A DNA stretch of 64,000 nucleotides from Streptomyces sp. XD-27 (lineage in GTDB: Bacteria; Actinomycetota; Actinomycetes; Streptomycetales; Streptomycetaceae): the NCBI RefSeq assembly GCF_030553055.1, contig NZ_CP130713.1, positions 5,456,001 through 5,520,000 on the forward strand, read 5' to 3'. Position 1 is the stretch's first letter, and each line of letters begins with the position of its first letter. The notes below the pieces were generated by a model. The model ran no database searches. It had not been told where the DNA came from and saw nothing but the letters and a program-made list of their open reading frames with translations. Shown piece after piece: positions 1 through 8,982 of the stretch. The position numbers were made by a program, and so were the translations under genes.

Positions 1-1211
1 CCATCGCCCGCCGGGTGGGGCTGCCCAGCCGCATGACAACCGTCCTCCAGGGCGAGTCGCTGGTCAACGACGCGACCGCGATCACCGCGTACAAGGTGGC
101 GCTGGCCGCCGCCGTCGGCGAAGGGGCCACCTGGGCGGGCGCCGTGGGCGAGTTCGCGCTCGCCGCCGTGGGCGGCCTCGGGACAGGGCTGGCCCTGATG
201 GTGCCGCTGCACTGGCTGCGCACCCGGCTGCGCGACCCGCTGCTGCAGAACACCCTGTCGCTGCTCATCCCGTTCGTCGCCTACACCGCGGCCGAGGAGA
301 TCGGCGCCTCCGGGGTGCTCGCCGTCGTGGTCGTCGCCCTCTACCTCGGCCATCGTTCCTGGCAGGTCGACTACGCCACCCGGATCCAGGAGGCGGCGGT
401 GTGGCGGATGGTCACCTTCGTCCTGGAGTCGGTGGTGTTCGCGCTGATCGGCCTCCAGCTGCCGGTCGTGCTGCGTGGACTGGGCGACTACGGGGCGGGA
501 GAGGCCGCCTGGTACGCGGTCGCGGTCCTCCTCGCCGTCATCGTCATGCGCTTCGTCTGGGTGCTGCCCGCCGGCTTCCTCCCCGGGGTGCTCACGCCCC
601 GCGCCGGCGACCGCGGGCCCGTCCCCGGCAGGGCCGTGACCGTGATCGTCGGCTGGGCCGGGATGCGGGGCGTGGTGTCGCTGGCCATCGCCTTTTCCGT
701 ACCGGAGACCGTGCACGGCGGCGGCGACTTCCCCGCCCGCAACCTGATCCTCTTCCTGGCCTTCACCACCGTCATCGGCACCCTCTGCGTCCAGGGCCTC
801 ACCCTGGCGCCGTTGACCCGGCTGCTGCGGCTCCCCGGCCGCGACCGGCAGGCCGAGACGCTCCAGGAGGCGCAGGTCCAGTACGAGGCGTCCGAGGCGG
901 CCGGGGCGCGGCTGGACCAGTTGCTCGCCGACGACCGCAACGCCCTGCCCCAGCCGCTTGCCGACCGGCTGCGCACCGTAGTGGAGCGGCGGCGCAACGC
1001 CATCTGGGAGCGGCTCGGGGCGGTCAACGAGACCACCGGGGAGTCGGTCGACGACACCTACCGCAGGCTGCTGAGGGAGCTGATCGCCGCCGAGCGCGAG
1101 GTGTTCGTGAGGCTTCGCGACGAGCGGCGGATCGACGACGAGATGCTGCGCAGGCTCCAGCGCCGGCTGGATCTGGAGGAGGCGGCGGTGTACCGGGAGG
1201 CGGCCCAGTAG
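1..1211 (+). CDS. Na+/H+ antiporter, CPA1/NhaP type (5' end outside window)
   Basis: The frame is open from the first bases (in phase with base 3) to TAG at 1209-1211, so the start lies upstream and about 400 residues are visible. Family role: cytoplasmic-membrane exchange of Na+ or K+ for protons in pH and salt homeostasis. The motif GESLVNDATA near the visible N-terminus carries the Asn-Asp pair typical of CPA1 exchangers. Several hydrophobic helices follow, including the conserved GWAGMRGVVSLAIA segment. The last ~110 residues are charged, Arg/Glu-rich and probably form a cytoplasmic helical tail. Ion specificity cannot be read from the sequence. Confidence 0.88.
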   Translation, partial: IARRVGLPSRMTTVLQGESLVNDATAITAYKVALAAAVGEGATWAGAVGEFALAAVGGLGTGLALMVPLHWLRTRLRDPLLQNTLSLLIPFVAYTAAEEIGASGVLAVVVVALYLGHRSWQVDYATRIQEAAVWRMVTFVLESVVFALIGLQLPVVLRGLGDYGAGEAAWYAVAVLLAVIVMRFVWVLPAGFLPGVLTPRAGDRGPVPGRAVTVIVGWAGMRGVVSLAIAFSVPETVHGGGDFPARNLILFLAFTTVIGTLCVQGLTLAPLTRLLRLPGRDRQAETLQEAQVQYEASEAAGARLDQLLADDRNALPQPLADRLRTVVERRRNAIWERLGAVNETTGESVDDTYRRLLRELIAAEREVFVRLRDERRIDDEMLRRLQRRLDLEEAAVYREAAQ

Positions 1212-1234
1212 CCCCTCCGCCCGGGGCCTCGGCC

Positions 1235-2155
1235 TCACACTCCGCCGGTGATCACCGCCGCCACCGTGCTGCCGGGCGCGAACGCGCCCTCCTCGGCCAG
1301 CACTGTGAGTCCGTAGAGCATCTTGGCGACATAGAGACGTTCCAGCGGCAGGCCGTGGCGGTCCGCGAAGTCCTGGGCGAAGGCGTCGAGCGCGGGCGTG
1401 CTCCGGGCGTACCCGCCGCAGTGGAACCGGTCGTCCAGCCGCCAGTCCCCGGCACGCCCGCCGAACGCGGCCTCCTGGAGCCGCTCGACCTCCGCCCCGA
1501 GGAAGCCGCCCTTGAGAACCGGGAACCCGATGGCGCGCTGCCCGGGGCCGAGCCCGGCGGCCAGCCCCGCCAGCGTGCCGCCCGTGCCGCAGGCCACCGC
1601 CGCCACGTCCGCCCGCCCGCGCAGCTCACGGCCCAGGTCGGCGCAGCCGTGCACGGCGGCCGCGTTGCTGCCGCCCTCGGGGACCGGGAAGAAGGCGCCG
1701 AACCGCTCGCGCAGCTCCTCCAGCAGCGCCGGGTCCGACCGGCGGCGGTACGTGCCGCGGCTGACGAAGTGCAGCCGCATGCCGTCGGCGGCGCAGCGCG
1801 CGAGCGACGGGTTCAGCGGACGGTCGGCCAGCTCCTCGCCCCGTACGACACCGACGGTGGCGAGCCCGAGCAGCCGCCCCGCCGCGGCGGTGGCGCGCAG
1901 ATGGTTGGAGTACGCGCCGCCGAAGGTGAGCAGAGTGCTCGGGCCGTCCGCCGCGGCGGCGTGCAGGTTCGGCACGAGCTTGCGCCATTTGTTGCCCGGT
2001 ATCTCGGGGTGGATGAGATCGTCCCGCTTGAGCAGCAGGCGCACGCCGCGGCGCGCGAAGCGGCCGTCCGCGATCTCCTGGAGCGGGGACGGCAGCCGCG
2101 GCCGCAGCATGCCGATCGGATCGGGGGCGGGACGATCGGGGGCGGGAAGGGTCAC
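1235..2155 (-). CDS. PLP-dependent D-cysteine desulfhydrase / ACC deaminase-like protein
   Basis: The protein has 306 residues, the usual length for the 1-aminocyclopropane-1-carboxylate deaminase/D-cysteine desulfhydrase family (tryptophan synthase beta fold). The segment LLKRDDLIHPEIPGNKWRKL contains the lysine that forms the PLP Schiff base, and TFGGAYSNHLRATA is the substrate-carboxylate loop. AVACGTGGTLAGLAAGL is the phosphate-binding glycine loop. Sequence alone does not separate ACC deaminase from D-cysteine desulfhydrase; in actinobacteria the latter or an uncharacterised activity is more usual. A GTG start at 2155 is used; ATG at 2110 is an alternative. It converges with the antiporter gene. 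Confidence 0.85.
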   Translation of the reverse strand: MTLPAPDRPAPDPIGMLRPRLPSPLQEIADGRFARRGVRLLLKRDDLIHPEIPGNKWRKLVPNLHAAAADGPSTLLTFGGAYSNHLRATAAAGRLLGLATVGVVRGEELADRPLNPSLARCAADGMRLHFVSRGTYRRRSDPALLEELRERFGAFFPVPEGGSNAAAVHGCADLGRELRGRADVAAVACGTGGTLAGLAAGLGPGQRAIGFPVLKGGFLGAEVERLQEAAFGGRAGDWRLDDRFHCGGYARSTPALDAFAQDFADRHGLPLERLYVAKMLYGLTVLAEEGAFAPGSTVAAVITGGV

Positions 2156-2294
2156 CCGCCCATTGTCCTGCGTGCCGTGCGAGCCGGGGGCGACGGTCCC
2201 TCCGCGCTACCGCGCCCCCGGCCGGGGCGTGCCGACCAGGTCACGCCACCACGTGGTCGCACCACCACCTGGTCACACCGCTGCGTGAGCCGGT

Positions 2295-2885
2295 CTACTT
2301 GAGGTGGTCGCGCACGCGCTCACGCATGGCGTTCATCGTGAAGCCGCGCGGGTCGACCTTGCCCGGCTGCCATTCGAGATGGCCGATGACCGAGCGCTCG
2401 GTCCACTTGTGGAAGCGGCAGACGGCGGCCGCGGCCTTCGCGATCGCCGCCAGCTGGGCCTCCGGCCACGGGTCCTCGCCGTCGCCCAGGTTCTCGCACT
2501 CGAAGCCGTAGAAGTGCCGGTTGCCGTCCGTGTTGGCCTCGTTGTCGGGCGGCAGCGCCTTCTCGGCGATGACGGCGCGCAGTACGTCGTCGTCCCCGCG
2601 CCCCGCGTGGTTGGCGCGCCCGTAGCCGACGAGATGCACCGTGCCGTCCTTGGCGATCACCCCGTGGCACAGCGGGCCGGGCAGCTCCGGCCAGCCGTCG
2701 TAGCAGATCTTCACGGTCCGTTCGGTGCCGCTGGTCACGGTGTGGTGGATCATCACGCCGTGCATCGGCCCCCACGGACCCATGTGGTTTCTGTTGTGCT
2801 CTCTCCAGTCGCCGACCTCCACCACGCGCAGGCCCTCGTCCTTGAGGGCCCGGAGGAAGCGTTCCGCGGACATGGGTGTGGCCAT
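2295..2885 (-). CDS. N-acetylmuramoyl-L-alanine amidase domain protein (Amidase_2/PGRP fold)
   Basis: The 196-residue protein has an Amidase_2 fold: HGVMIHHTVTSG near residue 40 holds the first zinc-binding His, ENLGDGEDPW resembles the conserved Glu/Asn region, and VIGHLEWQPGKVDPRGF supplies the second His and the family's H..W.PG..DP signature. The family cleaves the MurNAc-L-Ala bond of peptidoglycan. No signal peptide is visible, so the enzyme would act inside the cell or leave by another route. ATG at 2885 is chosen because GGAGGC lies just upstream; the open frame extends further but the extra sequence is not protein-like. Confidence 0.85.
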   Translation of the reverse strand: MATPMSAERFLRALKDEGLRVVEVGDWREHNRNHMGPWGPMHGVMIHHTVTSGTERTVKICYDGWPELPGPLCHGVIAKDGTVHLVGYGRANHAGRGDDDVLRAVIAEKALPPDNEANTDGNRHFYGFECENLGDGEDPWPEAQLAAIAKAAAAVCRFHKWTERSVIGHLEWQPGKVDPRGFTMNAMRERVRDHLK

Positions 2886-3054
2886 GGCCGCCTCCGTTCG
2901 GTCGGTTCGGCGGACGCCCGTCGCGTACCGCCTGGTCACCCACCTTGTACCCGAAAAACGCGCTCTGTGACGACCTGTTCGGATCCTGTGACGAGCGTGT
3001 TCGGTTATCGTGCGAGCTGATCCGGCCGACGACGTCCAGGAGAAGCACGGCACG

Positions 3055-3966
3055 ATGGACTACCAGGCAGTTCTCGACGAGGTCGCGGCCGCGGTGGCGC
3101 CGCAGGTCGGGCGCGGGCAGGTGGCCCGGTACATTCCGGCGCTCGCCGCCGTGGACCCGGGTCGGTTCGGGATCGCGCTCGCGGCCGTCGACGGGACCGT
3201 GGTCGGGACCGGTGACTGGGAGGTCCCGTTCTCCATACAGAGCATCTCCAAGGCGTTCAGCCTCGCGCTGGTGCTCGCCCAGGACGGCGAGAGCATCTGG
3301 CGGCGCGTGGGGCGCGAGCCGTCGGGCAACCCGTTCAACTCGCTGGTGCAGCTGGAGCACGAGAACGGCATCCCGCGCAATCCGTTCATCAACGCGGGCG
3401 CGCTGGTCGTCACCGACCGGCTGCAGTCGATGACCGGGGACGCCAGCACCACGATGCTGGACTTCCTGCGCGCCGAGAGCGGCAATCCGGAGCTGTCCTT
3501 CGACGCCGCCGTCGCCGCCTCCGAGACCGAACACGGGGACCGCAACGCGGCTCTGGCGCACTTCATGGCGAGCTACGGCAACCTCGACAACCCCGTCCCC
3601 ACGGTGCTGGAGCACTACTTCTGGCAGTGCTCGATCGAGATGAGCTGCCGCGATCTGGCGCTGGCGGGCGGCTTCCTGGCCCGGCACGGGCTGGCGGCGG
3701 ACGGTTCCCGGCTGCTGTCGCGGCGCGAGGCGAAGCGGATCAACGCGGTGATGCTCACCTGCGGTACGTACGACGCGGCGGGCGACTTCGCGTACCGGGT
3801 CGGACTGCCCGGCAAGAGCGGGGTCGGCGGCGGCATCGTCGCGGTGATCCCGGGCCGCTGCACGCTGTGCGTATGGAGCCCCGGCCTGGACGCGCGCGGC
3901 AACTCGGTGGCGGGGGTCGCGGCGCTCGACCACTTCACCACGATCACCGGGTGGTCGGTGTTCTGA
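3055..3966 (+). CDS. glsA: Glutaminase
   Basis: The 303-residue enzyme belongs to the serine-dependent beta-lactamase-fold glutaminases, hydrolysing L-glutamine to glutamate and ammonia in the cytosol. The SxxK catalytic pair is Ser63-Ile-Ser-Lys66 in FSIQSISKAFSL. NPFINAGALVV, GNPFNSLVQLE and the C-terminal GKSGVGGGIVAVIPGRC are family signatures, and the length is normal. ATG at 3055 follows the purine-rich AGGAGAAG about ten bases upstream. It is transcribed away from the amidase gene and has no operon partner. Confidence 0.93.
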   Translation: MDYQAVLDEVAAAVAPQVGRGQVARYIPALAAVDPGRFGIALAAVDGTVVGTGDWEVPFSIQSISKAFSLALVLAQDGESIWRRVGREPSGNPFNSLVQLEHENGIPRNPFINAGALVVTDRLQSMTGDASTTMLDFLRAESGNPELSFDAAVAASETEHGDRNAALAHFMASYGNLDNPVPTVLEHYFWQCSIEMSCRDLALAGGFLARHGLAADGSRLLSRREAKRINAVMLTCGTYDAAGDFAYRVGLPGKSGVGGGIVAVIPGRCTLCVWSPGLDARGNSVAGVAALDHFTTITGWSVF

Positions 3967-4048
3967 CCCCCGCTTCCGGCCCCGGTGACGCGCGCGGTGG
4001 CGGCGCGCCGCCCGGCGGGCGCATGGTGGTGACAGGAGGTGTACCGCC

Positions 4049-4294
4049 ATGCGGCACGAGATGCGCGCTGAGTACGAGGAGGGCAGCTCGGGGCGGGTGG
4101 CAGGCGCGCCGGTCAAGAGCTGGCACATGGTGCGGGAGATGGGGACGGCCACGCTCTGCGGGCGCGAGCTCGCCCCCGACGCGCAGACCCTGCCCGCAGA
4201 GGACTGGGGCAGCGCCGGCACGCTGTGCTGCCGCGCCTGCGACGCCGTCTATCTGCGCGAGTGTGATGCCGTCTATCTGCACGAGGTCCCGTGA
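4049..4294 (+). CDS. Small conserved Cys-rich protein, possible zinc binder
   Basis: An 81-residue protein starting at ATG 4049, preceded by a near-perfect AGGAGGT ribosome binding site about eight bases away, which strongly supports translation. It has cysteines in TLCGREL and TLCCRAC, an arrangement that could bind zinc (C...C-C..C). The final segment repeats itself (AVYLRECDAVYLHE), caused by a short internal duplication of the DNA. I recognise the general look of a small Streptomyces protein of unknown role but not a function. Confidence 0.65.
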   Translation: MRHEMRAEYEEGSSGRVAGAPVKSWHMVREMGTATLCGRELAPDAQTLPAEDWGSAGTLCCRACDAVYLRECDAVYLHEVP

Positions 4295-4339
4295 CGGGTC
4301 CGCTGTCCGGATCTCCCTTGGGGGGACAGCTCCCGCGCG

Positions 4340-5298
4340 TCACGGGCAGCGGACGACCTGCCCCGCGTACGACAGATTGCCGCCGAAGCCGAACAGCAGC
4401 ACCGGGGCGCCCGACGCGATCTCGCCGCGCTCCACCAGCTTGGACAGCGCGAGCGGGATGCTGGCCGCCGAGGTGTTGCCGGACTCCACGACGTCGCGGG
4501 CGATGACGGCGTTGACCGCGCCGAGCTTGCGCGCCACCGGCTCGATGATCCGCAGGTTCGCCTGGTGCAGGACGACGGCGGCCAGCTCCTCCGGCGCCAC
4601 ACCCGCGCGTTCGCACACCTGCCGGGTGATCGGCGGGAGCTGGGTGGTGGCCCAGCGGTAGACGGCCTGCCCCTCCTGGGCGAACCGCGGGGTGTGCCCT
4701 CGATCCGGACCGCGCGGCCCATCTCCGGCACCGACCCCCACACCACGGGCCCGATCCCCGCCCGGTCGCCCGCGCCTTCGGGGGCGTCCTCCGCGACCAC
4801 CACGGCGGCGCCCGCGCCGTCGCCCAGCAGGACGCACGTCGAGCGGTCGGACCAGTCGGCGACCTCGGTGAACTTCTCCGCGCCGATCACCAGCGCGCGG
4901 GTCGCGGAGCCGGCCCGTATCGCGTGGTCGGCGGTGGCCAGGGCGTGGGTGAAGCCCGCGCAGACGACGTTGAGGTCCATGGTGGCGGGGCTGCCCAGGC
5001 CGAGCCGGGCGGCGACGCGGGCGGCCATGTTGGGGCTGCGGTCCAGGGCCGTGGAGGTGGCCACCAGGACGAGGTCGATGTCGGCGGGGCTGAGTCCGCT
5101 GTTCGCGAGCGCCTTGGCGGCGGCCTCGGCGGCCATCTCGTCCACGGTCTCGTCGGGGCGGGCGATGTGCCGGGTACGGATGCCCACGCGGCTGCGGATC
5201 CACTCGTCGCTGGTGTCGACGATCGCCGCGAGGTCGTCGTTGGTGAGCACCTTCGTGGGCTGGTAGTGGCCCAGAGACAGTATGCGCGAGCCGGTCAT
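4340..5298 (-). pseudogene. fabH: Beta-ketoacyl-ACP synthase III (FabH/KASIII), frameshifted
   Basis: About 319 residues if repaired, the normal length for KASIII, which condenses acetyl-CoA (or another acyl-CoA) with malonyl-ACP. The N-terminal part runs from ATG 5298 and has the catalytic Cys113 in NVVCAGFTHAL. The C-terminal part, with VVLHQANLRII (His) and SGNTSAASIPLAL (Asn), is in another frame. The switch falls at 4689-4692, where the coding strand has CCCC; one extra C restores ...EGTPPRFAQEGQAVYRWA. All three catalytic residues survive, so this is probably an assembly error and the gene intact. No fab operon surrounds it, so it may be a dedicated or secondary KASIII. Confidence 0.85.
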
Positions 5299-5666
5299 CG
5301 GGCCGTCCCCCTTCCGTGGCGTCACTCCAGTCTTGGGCCCCCGCGGCCCGCCGGGTGGGCAGGTATCCACCAACGTTGCGCCGGAAGATCTGGAGCTTTC
5401 ACCCTTCCGGACTCGCCGGTAGGGAACCGCGAGCGACCGCGGCGCCGTCGCGGCGCCACCCCGCGCCGCGGGCGCCGGTCCGGCAGGTGGCCACGGCACG
5501 TCACCGGCCGCGGGGAGATCACGCGACCGGGTGGTCAATCAACGGGGGTGTGTCTTCACTCGAACGAGGGCTCTTCCGCTGTCGAAAATGGTTTCTGCAG
5601 AGCCGGGCGCGGTAATCGGTCCCTACGCTCGCCTGCACGCCATTCCCCTCCCCATGTGAGACCGCG
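5299..5666. other. Intergenic region between KASIII and STAS genes
   Basis: These 368 bases separate divergent genes. I see no protein-like frame. The right half becomes A/T-richer (around 5535-5620), as expected for a promoter zone of the STAS gene. Confidence 0.5.
5591..5616 (+). promoter_or_regulatory. Possible SigB-type promoter for the STAS gene
   Basis: GTTT at 5591-5594 and GGTAAT at 5611-5616, 16 bases apart, resemble the Streptomyces SigB-family consensus GnnT-N14-16-GGGTAY with one mismatch. The site lies 50 bases before an anti-anti-sigma gene, the class such sigma factors often control. This is pattern matching only. Confidence 0.3.
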
Positions 5667-6050
5667 ATGCAACAGGCCGCGCGACGGGCCGCCCCCGTGT
5701 CGTATGCCCGGACGTACTCGACCGGCGCGTGCGCCGTCGTCGAGTGCCACGGCGAGGTGGACCTCGACGGTGCGCTGGAGATCGGCCCGCCGCTGGACGC
5801 GGCCACCGGAGGCACCGCCCCCGTGGTCGTCGTCGACCTGACCCCGGTCACCTTCCTGGACTGCTCCGGCCTGGCCCTGCTGTGCCGCGCGCACCGCCGC
5901 ACGCGCGAGCGCGCGGCGCGGCTGCGCGTGGTGTGCGCGGACCGGACGGTGCTGCGTACGTTCCGGGCGTGCGGGCTGACCGAGGTGCTGGATCCGCAGC
6001 CCACGCTGGGGGCGGCCCTCGACGGGGAGGCGTCGCGTACGGACGGATGA
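5667..6050 (+). CDS. STAS-domain anti-sigma factor antagonist
   Basis: A 127-residue single STAS domain, the size of SpoIIAA/RsbV-like antagonists that bind anti-sigma kinases and free a sigma factor until phosphorylated. The phosphorylatable serine is Ser67 in TFLDCSGLALL. The preceding strand VVVVDLTPV and following helix fit the fold. No kinase or sigma gene is adjacent, so the partner is elsewhere. ATG 5667 has only a weak upstream purine tract. Confidence 0.85.
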   Translation: MQQAARRAAPVSYARTYSTGACAVVECHGEVDLDGALEIGPPLDAATGGTAPVVVVDLTPVTFLDCSGLALLCRAHRRTRERAARLRVVCADRTVLRTFRACGLTEVLDPQPTLGAALDGEASRTDG

Positions 6051-6091
6051 CCGACGGATGACGCGCGGAGGCCCGCCGTCTGACGCACGGA

Positions 6092-6122
6092 GGCCCGCCG
6101 TCCCCGGTGGGGACGACGGGCC
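6092..6122. terminator. Hairpin terminator between STAS and snapalysin genes
   Basis: A 14-base stem (6092-6105 with 6109-6122, one mismatch) with a three-base loop lies between two converging genes. There is no U-tract, as is usual for Streptomyces terminators. The start of the stem is also a direct copy of 6069-6079. Confidence 0.6.
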
Positions 6123-6200
6123 GCGTGGCGGGGGGTGGGTTCCGGATGACTCGGGTCGGTGTGCCGGACGGGCCGGCCGGTCAGCCCGGCCGGGGTCGCG

Positions 6201-6887
6201 TCACGTAGCGGAGCGGAAGCCCGCCTTGCCGAACGCGGCCTTGTCGAACGCCGCCGGGTCGACCGAGGTCAGGCCGTTGGCCCACAGCTGCTCGACGCGG
6301 CTGATCTCGTTCGCGTCCGGCTGCGGGTTGGTGCAGGACGGGCCGGGGCCGCCGCCGGACATCAGCTCGCTGCACGGGCCCTCGTAGTGGTCCGGCAGGC
6401 CGAGGACGTGCCCGGTCTCGTGGGCGGTGACCCGGGTCGAGTCGTACTCCTGGTTCTGGGCGTAGTCGAGGAAGATGTAGCCCTTGCCGTGGCCGTCGGT
6501 GCTCGCGTAGGAGCCGCGCGGGTCGTCGCCCTCGCGGTACTCGAAGTCCGCGTTGCCGCCTTCGACCAGCTCCACGTTGTCGACGGAGGCGTTCCATATC
6601 TCGGCGCTGCGGGCTATCTGCGCCTTGAAGGTGGGCGCGGCGCCGGCGTCGTAGGTGACGGTGACGCTCGCGGCGCCGGTCTTCTTCTGCTTGGCCTTGG
6701 CCGACTTCAGGACGGCCTCGAAGAACGCCTTGGCGTCGGCCCGGTCGGCCGAGTCCGAGACGTAGGCCGACGTGGCGGCGGAGCGCGCGGGCTGGTCGGC
6801 GGTGGCCGCGGAGGCCGGTACGGCGGACAGCGCTGCCGTCAGACCGAGACCGACGGTGGCAGCGAGCGCCAACTTGGGGAAACTCAT
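6201..6887 (-). CDS. snpA: Snapalysin (small neutral metalloprotease, M7)
   Basis: A 228-residue secreted protease, close to the ~227 residues of known snapalysins. An N-terminal signal peptide ([20 protein letters not shown]... cleaved near AVPASA, residues 22-27) and a short propeptide precede the catalytic domain. The zinc motif [11 protein letters not shown] gives His156, Glu157, His160 and the third ligand Asp166 characteristic of this family. GAGGAGCC lies upstream of ATG 6887. A LysR gene is divergent from it, the classical snpA/snpR (mprA/mprR) arrangement in which the LysR protein activates the protease gene. Confidence 0.93.
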   Translation of the reverse strand: MSFPKLALAATVGLGLTAALSAVPASAATADQPARSAATSAYVSDSADRADAKAFFEAVLKSAKAKQKKTGAASVTVTYDAGAAPTFKAQIARSAEIWNASVDNVELVEGGNADFEYREGDDPRGSYASTDGHGKGYIFLDYAQNQEYDSTRVTAHETGHVLGLPDHYEGPCSELMSGGGPGPSCTNPQPDANEISRVEQLWANGLTSVDPAAFDKAAFGKAGFRSAT

Positions 6888-7125
6888 GTGGGGGGCTCCT
6901 CATCGTCCGTGGGATCCCCGGGGCGCGGTGATGTGGGGATGCGCCCCAGGGACCTTGGGATGAACTGTTGGTGCCGCAGAGTCTTGGCGAGATCCGGCGC
7001 CGTGCGGAGATGCCAACCGGCGATAGCGCGGTCCTATAACCCGACCGCAAGAACGCGAAAGTTCGGCACGTTCGGGTGGTTTAAAGCTCTGGTGTGGCGT
7101 GTCAAGACGCCGTTATGCTCGCGCC
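6888..7125. promoter_or_regulatory. Divergent snapalysin/LysR promoter region
   Basis: 238 bases carry both promoters and presumably the LysR operator. TATGCT at 7114-7119 sits only six bases before the GTG start of the regulator, so the regulator mRNA would be leaderless if that is its -10 box. The A/T-rich patch 7030-7085 is the most likely operator zone; I cannot define a clear T-N11-A site. Confidence 0.45.
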
Positions 7126-8109
7126 GTGGAGCTCGAAGTCAGGCATCTTCGTGCGCTGTGCGCCATCGCCGACCACGGCAGCGTACGCAAGGCCGCGCGG
7201 CAACTGGGCATGACCCAGCCCTCCCTGACCACGCAGCTCCGCCGGATCGAGAACGCCATCGGCGGTGAGCTCTTCTCCCGCGACCCCACCGGCAGCACCC
7301 TCACGCCGCTCGGCCGTTCCGTGCTCTCCCGGGCGCGGCCCATCGTCGCCGAGATGAACGCCCTGATCGCCGAGGCGCGAACGGCGGCGGGCCGCGCGGC
7401 CGACGCGCGGCTGCGGATCGGCAGCACCGGCAGCCGCGCGGTGCCGGGCTGGCTGCGCCGGCTGCGGATCCGGTTCCCCGCCGCCGACCCCACCATCCGT
7501 ACGGACGCCTCGCCGAACACGCTGTTGCAGATGGTCGCCGCGCACCAGCTCGACGTCGTCTTCGTGCACGAGGTCGAGGGCTCTCCGCTGCGCGTTCCCG
7601 AGGGGGTGGAGCAGCGCGTACTCGTGGCGCGCGAACCGCAGTTCGTCGCCCTGCCCGAGACCCATCCGGCCGCGCGCCGACCGGTGGTGGCACTGGCCGA
7701 CCTGGCCGCCGACCAGTGGATGGTCGACCCGGCCGTGGACGGGGAGGCCGCGGGCGTACGCCGGATGCTCGCCGCCGCCGGACTGGAGCCGCAGGTGGTC
7801 TACGGCGACTATCTGACCGCGGTCGACCTGGTGGCCGCAGGGGAGGTCGTCACCCCCTGCCAGCCCACCTCCCGCTCCCGTCCCGGCATGACCGTCCGCC
7901 CCCTGGAGGGCGACCCGTTGACGGTCCGTCTCCTCCTCGCCGCCCGCCCCGGCGCCGCCGCGCCGCTGGGCCTCGACGAGGTGTACGAGGACCTCGCGGC
8001 CGCCTACCGCGAGATCGCGTGGGCCAGCCCCGCGTACCGCGAGTGGCTGGTTCGCAACGACACCCCTCCACCGCTCCTCCAGGCCCGGGGCCGGGTGCCG
8101 GTGGCCTGA
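7126..8109 (+). CDS. LysR-family regulator of the adjacent protease gene
   Basis: 327 residues with an N-terminal winged helix-turn-helix (LRALCAIADHGSVRKAARQLGMTQ then PSLTTQLRRIE, split here) and a periplasmic-binding-like effector domain from about residue 90. It is divergent from snapalysin, as snpR/mprR activators are, so activation of that gene is the likely job. GTG 7126 (VELEVRHLRALC) is the family-typical start; an in-frame GTG at 7099 would add nine unlikely residues. No ribosome binding site is seen, consistent with a leaderless transcript. Confidence 0.88.
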   Translation: MELEVRHLRALCAIADHGSVRKAARQLGMTQPSLTTQLRRIENAIGGELFSRDPTGSTLTPLGRSVLSRARPIVAEMNALIAEARTAAGRAADARLRIGSTGSRAVPGWLRRLRIRFPAADPTIRTDASPNTLLQMVAAHQLDVVFVHEVEGSPLRVPEGVEQRVLVAREPQFVALPETHPAARRPVVALADLAADQWMVDPAVDGEAAGVRRMLAAAGLEPQVVYGDYLTAVDLVAAGEVVTPCQPTSRSRPGMTVRPLEGDPLTVRLLLAARPGAAAPLGLDEVYEDLAAAYREIAWASPAYREWLVRNDTPPPLLQARGRVPVA

Positions 8110-8159
8110 GCCGGGGGCGTTTCCGGTCGTGCCGGGCCGCCGGCCTCACGGCGGGCGCG

Positions 8160-8870
8160 TCAGCGCTTCGGCGTGACGCCCAACGACCGGATGAGCTGGG
8201 TCAGTTCCTCGTGGAAGAGCTTGTCCGGGCTGAGGGTCTGGGTGGCGAGGTGGCCGTAGACCTCCAGTGACACCAGGCCGTGCAGGTGGCTCCAGACGCG
8301 CAGGGCCAGGGCGACGCCGGCCGGGGGCAGGTCGGGGAAGGCCGGGCGGACCTTGTCGAGCAGGCCGGCGTCGAAGTCGGACCACTGGAAGTCGCTGCCC
8401 TCATAGAGGTGTTCGGCGTGCGGCCAGGCGGCGGCCGCGAGCGCGGTGAGGCCGGTGCAGACCCGGCGGGCGGCATCCGGGGCGGCCCCGCCCTCGGGTG
8501 GGCGGTAGCCGGGAACCGGGTCGCCGTAGACGAGGCGGAATCCCTCGGGGTTGGCCAGCGCCCAGTCCCGGAACGCGCCGGCCCACGCCTGGATCCGGGC
8601 GGCGGCGTCCCCGGCGGGGGCGGCGGCCCAGGCGGCGTCCACGGTGTCGGCCAGCGCGGTGTACACGTCGTTGACGAGCGTGGTGACCAGCTCGTCGCGG
8701 GTGGCGAAGTAGCCGTAGATGGCGTTGGCGGTCATGCCCATCTCGCGGGCGATGGCCCGCAGCGTGATCGCATCCGGCCCGCCCGAGGCCATCAGGCGGA
8801 GTGCGACCTCTTTGATCTCGGCCGCCGTCTCGGCCCGCAGCCGCTCGCGGCGCCCCCTGGTGCTTCCCAT
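8160..8870 (-). CDS. TetR-family regulator
   Basis: 236 residues: an N-terminal helix-turn-helix (ITLRAIAREMGMTANAIYGY followed by FATRDELVTTL) and a ligand-binding domain resembling the TetR_C type WHG family (WSHLHGLVSLEVYGHL). It is divergent from an NAD(P)-binding oxidoreductase gene and the space between them carries a promoter overlapped by inverted and direct repeats, so it probably represses that gene and itself. No Shine-Dalgarno precedes ATG 8870. Confidence 0.88.
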   Translation of the reverse strand: MGSTRGRRERLRAETAAEIKEVALRLMASGGPDAITLRAIAREMGMTANAIYGYFATRDELVTTLVNDVYTALADTVDAAWAAAPAGDAAARIQAWAGAFRDWALANPEGFRLVYGDPVPGYRPPEGGAAPDAARRVCTGLTALAAAAWPHAEHLYEGSDFQWSDFDAGLLDKVRPAFPDLPPAGVALALRVWSHLHGLVSLEVYGHLATQTLSPDKLFHEELTQLIRSLGVTPKR

Positions 8871-8899
8871 GGCGGCACTCTACAGCGTCACATTGCTGA

Positions 8900-8931
8900 T
8901 TGCCGTATCTAAACTTCACGCCGTATAGTTT
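8900..8931 (+). promoter_or_regulatory. Promoter with overlapping TetR operator
   Basis: TTGCCG (8900-8905), 18 bases, then TATAGT (8924-8929) form a good promoter for the gene at 8983. The interval holds a direct repeat GCCGTAT (8902-8908 and 8920-8926) and an inverted repeat AAACT-N11-AGTTT (8911-8931), either of which could be the operator. Confidence 0.5.
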
Positions 8932-8982
8932 CGCAACGCCGTGAACACGGCTGTGGGAAACCAGGGGAACAAGGGGAGAGCC

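Noticed and set aside
401..2302. Long plus-strand open frame across the antiporter end and the PLP enzyme
   Set aside because: It is a GC-skew shadow: Arg/Pro/Gly-rich, without motifs, and antisense to a well-supported enzyme.
4001..4030. GC-rich palindrome GGCGGCGCGCCGCC after glutaminase
   Set aside because: Too simple in composition to separate from background GC; kept out as a terminator call.
2320..4221. Long minus-strand open frame across amidase and glutaminase
   Set aside because: Composition is shadow-like and it conflicts with the glutaminase gene, which has a clear catalytic motif and start.
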